A stretch of 64,000 nucleotides of DNA from Nonlabens sp. YIK11. Lineage in GTDB: Bacteria > Bacteroidota > Bacteroidia > Flavobacteriales > Flavobacteriaceae. Below the pieces are notes generated by a model. It worked only from the letters and a program-made list of their open reading frames with translations. It had not been told where the DNA came from and did no database searches. The stretch covers positions 2,024,001-2,088,000 of the forward strand of contig NZ_LBMJ01000001.1 of NCBI RefSeq assembly GCF_001413925.1, in the 5' to 3' direction. Shown here piece after piece: positions 60,912 to 64,000 of the stretch. The position numbers and the translations under genes were made by a program. Every line of letters starts with the position of its first letter. The stretch's first letter is position 1.

Positions 60912-62477
60912 TTAGTAAATTTCAAAAAATGATTTTGTTAAGTGAATATTATTAATCTTATTTTGACTATGGATTGTAGCCATTTTATCTCCTTTTTTTA
61001 CCGTTTGATTAATTTGTTTGTTTATAATTACTCCATTATAGTAGTTGCTTGATTTACTAAACATATTTGTTCCTGCACTTAAAAAGAAGTTAACATATTC
61101 GCCAATGTTTCTTGTGTTTATTGAACGGATAGTTCCATTCTTTTCAGCTTTTATCTGATATTCAGTTAATGGATTTCCTCGAACAAATTCTTTATCGCCT
61201 TCAATTAGAGAAATGGTATTTTGGGATACTCCATGGTTAAGAAGTAAATCTTTGAAGCTTTCAAATACATCTCCTTTCGCAAAATGTTCTCGACACGTTA
61301 TTGAGACATCTCTCTTATCAACATTTGAAAAAGAAGAAATAATTGTACTTGTGAAATCAATAACGAGATCTCTTTGAACATCAATTCCATTCTGGTCGAA
61401 AATGTATGAGGAATAGCTTGTTTGATTTTTCATTACACATACTGCTTCTAGTACTTCTAAGTAGTTGCCAATTGAACTACCAGTTAGGATTTCTGAATTA
61501 GTATATTCAGCTATTGAATTTATATCGTTGTTTTCTAAAATAGACTTAGTAATTTTAAAAAATTTGACCGCTTCTTTTTTAGACTTTAAGAAAGTATTCT
61601 CACCATATCGAATATCTAATAGTAATTGATGTACTGGATTTGCAATTTGTTTGCTTGCAATACTTGACACTATTAGTGGAAGAGAATTAACTGTATTTGT
61701 TATACTCCTTAGTTGATATAAATTATTATCGGAAGGATTATAATCTCCTTTGGTTACAGTCATGCATACGGAACCTTGAACAAGTTTCTCAATACTTTCT
61801 TGTCCTGGTAGTGGAAAAGAAAAACCTGGTATACAATTTAGTTTATCCCAAGTTCCGCCTGTAAAGCTTAAAGTTTTAGCTACTAAGAATGGAGAAGCTA
61901 TTTTAAATTTTCTTGAAAGACACTTTAATAGACTTGGCATTATTAGAGCGGTTTTTTCAGAAACGCCACCAGTTGGATACCTTCTTAATAAAATTTTATC
62001 CGATAGATCAGCAGATTCCATATAATTGTATTGTTTGCCAGAATTTGCCATTTGGATAGTTAATTTTTTTATGTCATTATCATTTAAGCCATATTCTTTT
62101 ATCAAAACAAGAATGCTAGTTAATAGTATTGAATGGTGTTTTGGGTTTAAAGAGTACTTTATAAAATCTGTAAAATCTTTACTAAGCCAAGCTTTTTTAT
62201 TTGCAATCCGGTTCCGGATATCATCAGGGAATTGATTTAAATATAAAATTCTATGTAGATTGTCTATTTCAAAAAATACTAGTTCACATACATTGTCTTT
62301 AATCCAGCTAATTACAACTTGGTTGTCATTTTTTGATGAAATGACAAATGTACATGCTAAAGAAGTTATAGTTTCCGGACAAATACCTTGATCAAATGCT
62401 TTAAGTAGTAAAGCAAACTTTTCATTTAAGTTGACTTTACTTGATGAAATCAAGCCGTATAGAGTATTAGTAATCAA
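60912..62477 (-). CDS. Pyrimidine-nucleoside-phosphorylase-like protein with altered phosphate site
   Basis: 521 residues, all three NP-II parts: helical domain (about 1-145), alpha/beta domain (145-420) and the PYNP_C barrel (about 435-505, EYQIKAEKNGTIRSI ... NQTVKKGDKMATIHS). Aligned by eye to E. coli thymidine phosphorylase, the base-binding trio R171/S186/K190 is kept as R257, S272 and K276. The phosphate-loop KHSTGG becomes RYPTGG (R166-G171), and the phosphate serines are A177 and V199. It may thus bind thymidine or another pyrimidine without ordinary phosphorolysis. A 4-base overlap with the upstream kinase gene couples them. Confidence 0.8.
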   Translation of the reverse strand: MITNTLYGLISSSKVNLNEKFALLLKAFDQGICPETITSLACTFVISSKNDNQVVISWIKDNVCELVFFEIDNLHRILYLNQFPDDIRNRIANKKAWLSKDFTDFIKYSLNPKHHSILLTSILVLIKEYGLNDNDIKKLTIQMANSGKQYNYMESADLSDKILLRRYPTGGVSEKTALIMPSLLKCLSRKFKIASPFLVAKTLSFTGGTWDKLNCIPGFSFPLPGQESIEKLVQGSVCMTVTKGDYNPSDNNLYQLRSITNTVNSLPLIVSSIASKQIANPVHQLLLDIRYGENTFLKSKKEAVKFFKITKSILENNDINSIAEYTNSEILTGSSIGNYLEVLEAVCVMKNQTSYSSYIFDQNGIDVQRDLVIDFTSTIISSFSNVDKRDVSITCREHFAKGDVFESFKDLLLNHGVSQNTISLIEGDKEFVRGNPLTEYQIKAEKNGTIRSINTRNIGEYVNFFLSAGTNMFSKSSNYYNGVIINKQINQTVKKGDKMATIHSQNKINNIHLTKSFFEIY

Positions 62478-63091
62478 TTAAAATATTTCTTTATGTCATT
62501 TACAATTTTGATTGCTTCAGTTTTCGAATCGGTATAAGACTGAGAGTGTTCATACAGAATACAATTGGTGTTTTTGCAATATGTTCTCGCAGCATTTATA
62601 AATGCTTCTTGTAGGATAAATGATCTTTTGAATTCCTCTTCATTGTCAAGATTTCTGTTTCTATCGTTTATAAATCTTTTCCAATTATCTTCGCTTAGTT
62701 TAAATAGTATAAGAAGATCTATTTCAGGCAGATTTAAATAATCTTTTTTGGAAATGCTAACCATTTCATCATAAAATATGTCTTTTGATGAAAACAACCA
62801 CTCTAATCCTGGTTTATCATGATACAAGTAAAATAATTTGTCATAGCTAGAGTCTAGCATACTTGATTTTCCAATTTTCCGTAATTCATCTGCTTTATAA
62901 TAGTGTGGAACACGAATTGAGCGAAACCACATAATAGCATTGAAATTCCCACAAATTTTTCTCATTTTTACTGCTTCTCCCCAATCTGATTCTTCTGGTT
63001 CATGAAATGTCTTAATATCAAGTATTTTACCAATCTCCTTTGTAGTTGTGGACTTTCCACTTCCTGGGATTCCGAATGCTGCTATTATCAT
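62474..63091 (-). CDS. Deoxynucleoside-kinase-like P-loop protein
   Basis: 205 residues. P-loop GIPGSGKST (7-15), HEPEESDWGEAVKM as in the EP motif of deoxynucleoside kinases, SSMLDSSYDKLFYLYHD at the region of the DRS motif, and DLLILFKLSEDNWKRFINDRNR like the RxR lid. The Arg of DRS is not clear, so activity may differ. First gene of a five-gene operon. Small size fits the dAK/dGK family. A role in phosphorylating a (deoxy)nucleoside for the downstream phosphorylase-like and dTMP-kinase-like proteins is inferred. Confidence 0.72.
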   Translation of the reverse strand: MIIAAFGIPGSGKSTTTKEIGKILDIKTFHEPEESDWGEAVKMRKICGNFNAIMWFRSIRVPHYYKADELRKIGKSSMLDSSYDKLFYLYHDKPGLEWLFSSKDIFYDEMVSISKKDYLNLPEIDLLILFKLSEDNWKRFINDRNRNLDNEEEFKRSFILQEAFINAARTYCKNTNCILYEHSQSYTDSKTEAIKIVNDIKKYFN

Positions 63092-63107
63092 AAATTTCCT
63101 TGGCTTG

Positions 63108-63240
63108 CCTAATTGATGCTAACTATTGTATAACCGCAATTTACATAATTAAGTCTCACAATCTATCTGTTTCCAAAGGTCTAGCTTTGCATCGTCAATC
63201 GCTCTGCAATACTTCGTTAAGTGCGGTTATCAGCATGTTT
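63108..63240. repeat. Cassette spacer S6, upstream end of the five-gene unit
   Basis: TTGATGCTAACTATTGTATA then ACCGCAATT (63111-63139) is an imperfect inverted copy of TGCGGTTATCAGCATG (63222-63237). The arm TGATGCTAAC is also the inverse of GTTAGCATCA in S5, so the five-gene operon is flanked by inverted arms. Confidence 0.65.
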
Positions 63241-63366
63241 ATAGTCTAAGCGTTTACTATCAGTTGTGTCAAAACGTTTTTCTAGGATGATCTTGCTGCG
63301 GTAATGGTCATTTGTTTAGCTTTCTTGCCAGTCCGGAAAGCAGACGCGAAAGCGAAAAATATCTAA

Positions 63367-63600
63367 AACAAAAAAGACCCTGAAATTAATCAGAGTCTTT
63401 CTTACTTTATAGAGGTTCCAAATCTGCGCTGCCGCTTGTTTGGGATAAGCGATACATAGCGTTTTACTTAAGCAAAATCAAAAATTCAAAAAAAAGACCC
63501 TGAAATTAATCAGAGTCTTTCTTACTTTATAAAGATCCCAAATCTGCGCTACCGCTTGTTTGGGATAAGCGATACGTAAAGTTTTGCTGTTGCAAAACCA
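63367..63600. repeat. Tandem direct duplication, 120-bp period, with two dnaK terminators
   Basis: 63371-63480 and 63491-63600 are copies (about 12 differences in 110 bases by hand count). Each contains a minus-strand terminator stem AAAGACCCTGA / TCAGAGTCTTT (63373-63400 and 63493-63520) followed by T on the minus strand, and a second stem TCCCAAA / TTTGGGA (best in the second copy, 63535-63566). Confidence 0.93.
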
Positions 63601-63609
63601 ACGTCCTGC

Positions 63610-64000
63610 TTACTTCACTTCTTCAAAATCTACGTCTTCCACATCGCTGGTGTTGTCCGTACCTTGATCTGCACCTGCAGCGCCGGCATCAGGTCCAGGT
63701 TGTCCACCTTGGGCATCTGCTTGTGCTTTGTACATCTCTTCACTGGCAGCGGTCCATACAGTGTTCAATTTTTCCAGTGCTGGATCGATCTTCTCGATTT
63801 CTTTAGTCTCATAAGCGGCTTTCAAGTCGGCAAGAGCTTCTGTAATAGGAGCTTTCTTGTCGTCGCCTAGCTTATCGCCAAATTCTTCCAACTGCTGCTC
63901 GGTCTGGAAGATCATTTGATCTGCCTGGTTCAGCTTGTCCGCTTTTTCTTTGGCTGCTTTATCGGCTTCAGCATTCGCTTCTGCTTCCTGCTTCATTTTT
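63610..64000 (-). CDS. dnaK: Chaperone Hsp70, C-terminal part (cut by window edge)
   Basis: The frame is open to the window end, so only the last 130 or so residues are here. The helical lid ([66 protein letters not shown]) and the Gly/Ala/Asp-rich tail ending in [11 protein letters not shown] are typical DnaK. The ATPase and substrate domains are outside the window. Terminators follow in a duplicated 120-bp unit. Confidence 0.95.
   Translation of the reverse strand, partial: KMKQEAEANAEADKAAKEKADKLNQADQMIFQTEQQLEEFGDKLGDDKKAPITEALADLKAAYETKEIEKIDPALEKLNTVWTAASEEMYKAQADAQGGQPGPDAGAAGADQGTDNTSDVEDVDFEEVK

Larger units (their letters stand above)
63092..63609. other. Spacer with cassette arm S6 and tandem duplication
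   Basis: Holds S6 (63108-63240), a degenerate palindrome half (GACGCGAAAGCGAAA near 63343) and the 120-bp tandem duplication after dnaK. No gene seen. Confidence 0.7.

Noticed and set aside
54181..63240. A canonical integron
   Set aside because: No integrase gene is in the window, and the arms do not fit GTTRRRY/RYYYAAC exactly. Only an integron-like organisation can be claimed.

Overview
The window is chromosomal DNA from a member of the Bacteroidota, most likely a marine member of the Flavobacteriaceae. The signs are proteins with type IX secretion C-terminal domains, Bacteroidota promoter boxes (TAnnTTTG), a lack of Shine-Dalgarno sites, flavobacterial housekeeping genes (dnaN, parE/parC, dnaK, mscL, acs), and a dispersed 20-bp palindrome TTCGCTTTCGCGAAAGCGAA that recurs on average every 6 kb. 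No rRNA or tRNA gene, CRISPR array, IS element or integrase gene was seen.

Layout: 1-534 is the tail of a PepSY membrane protein. 842-3169 holds a DUF427 gene and a umuDC SOS cassette in which umuC carries a frameshift and UmuD has lost its catalytic lysine. 3289-7336 is a sugar-nucleotide epimerase facing a three-gene operon (GT2, doubled LAB_N membrane protein, ArnT-like transferase) that probably decorates lipid A or another envelope glycan. 7534-10518 is a secreted T9SS protein. 11527-18355 carries parE and parC, separated by three A+T-rich small genes. 18374-28999 has mscL, an XRE regulator with a striking operator array facing an M14 peptidase, Lrp, DinB, a DJ-1 family gene, dnaN, a T9SS subtilase, a GreA/B-like gene and an aldehyde dehydrogenase. 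29279-34308 holds two paralogous adhesin-like surface proteins with duplicated promoters, plus a decayed C1q-like fragment. 34401-54123 is mostly metabolic and stress genes: NUDIX, zinc metalloprotease, aldo/keto reductase, acs, S1/P1 nuclease, MtfA-like peptidase, amidohydrolase, an OhrR-type regulator with nitroreductase and Hsp31-like genes, an alcohol/aldehyde dehydrogenase pair, and a sialidase-like protein.

The accessory part is 54181-63240, inserted between the sialidase-like gene and dnaK. It is more A+T-rich, all genes lie on the minus strand, and they form units separated by related imperfect-palindromic spacers that abut the stop codons, resembling integron cassettes. The units encode a frameshifted RDD protein, a PIN-like nuclease, a nuclease-SIR2 fusion, a stand-alone HsdR_N-like nuclease, and a tightly coupled five-gene operon. 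That operon encodes a deoxynucleoside-kinase-like protein, a thymidine-phosphorylase homologue with an altered phosphate site, a thymidylate-kinase-like protein, a two-TM protein and a small unknown protein. It is the best candidate for an undescribed system, plausibly anti-phage and centred on thymidine or other pyrimidine nucleotides.

The window ends in the C-terminus of dnaK, which is followed downstream by a 120-bp tandem duplication containing two terminators.
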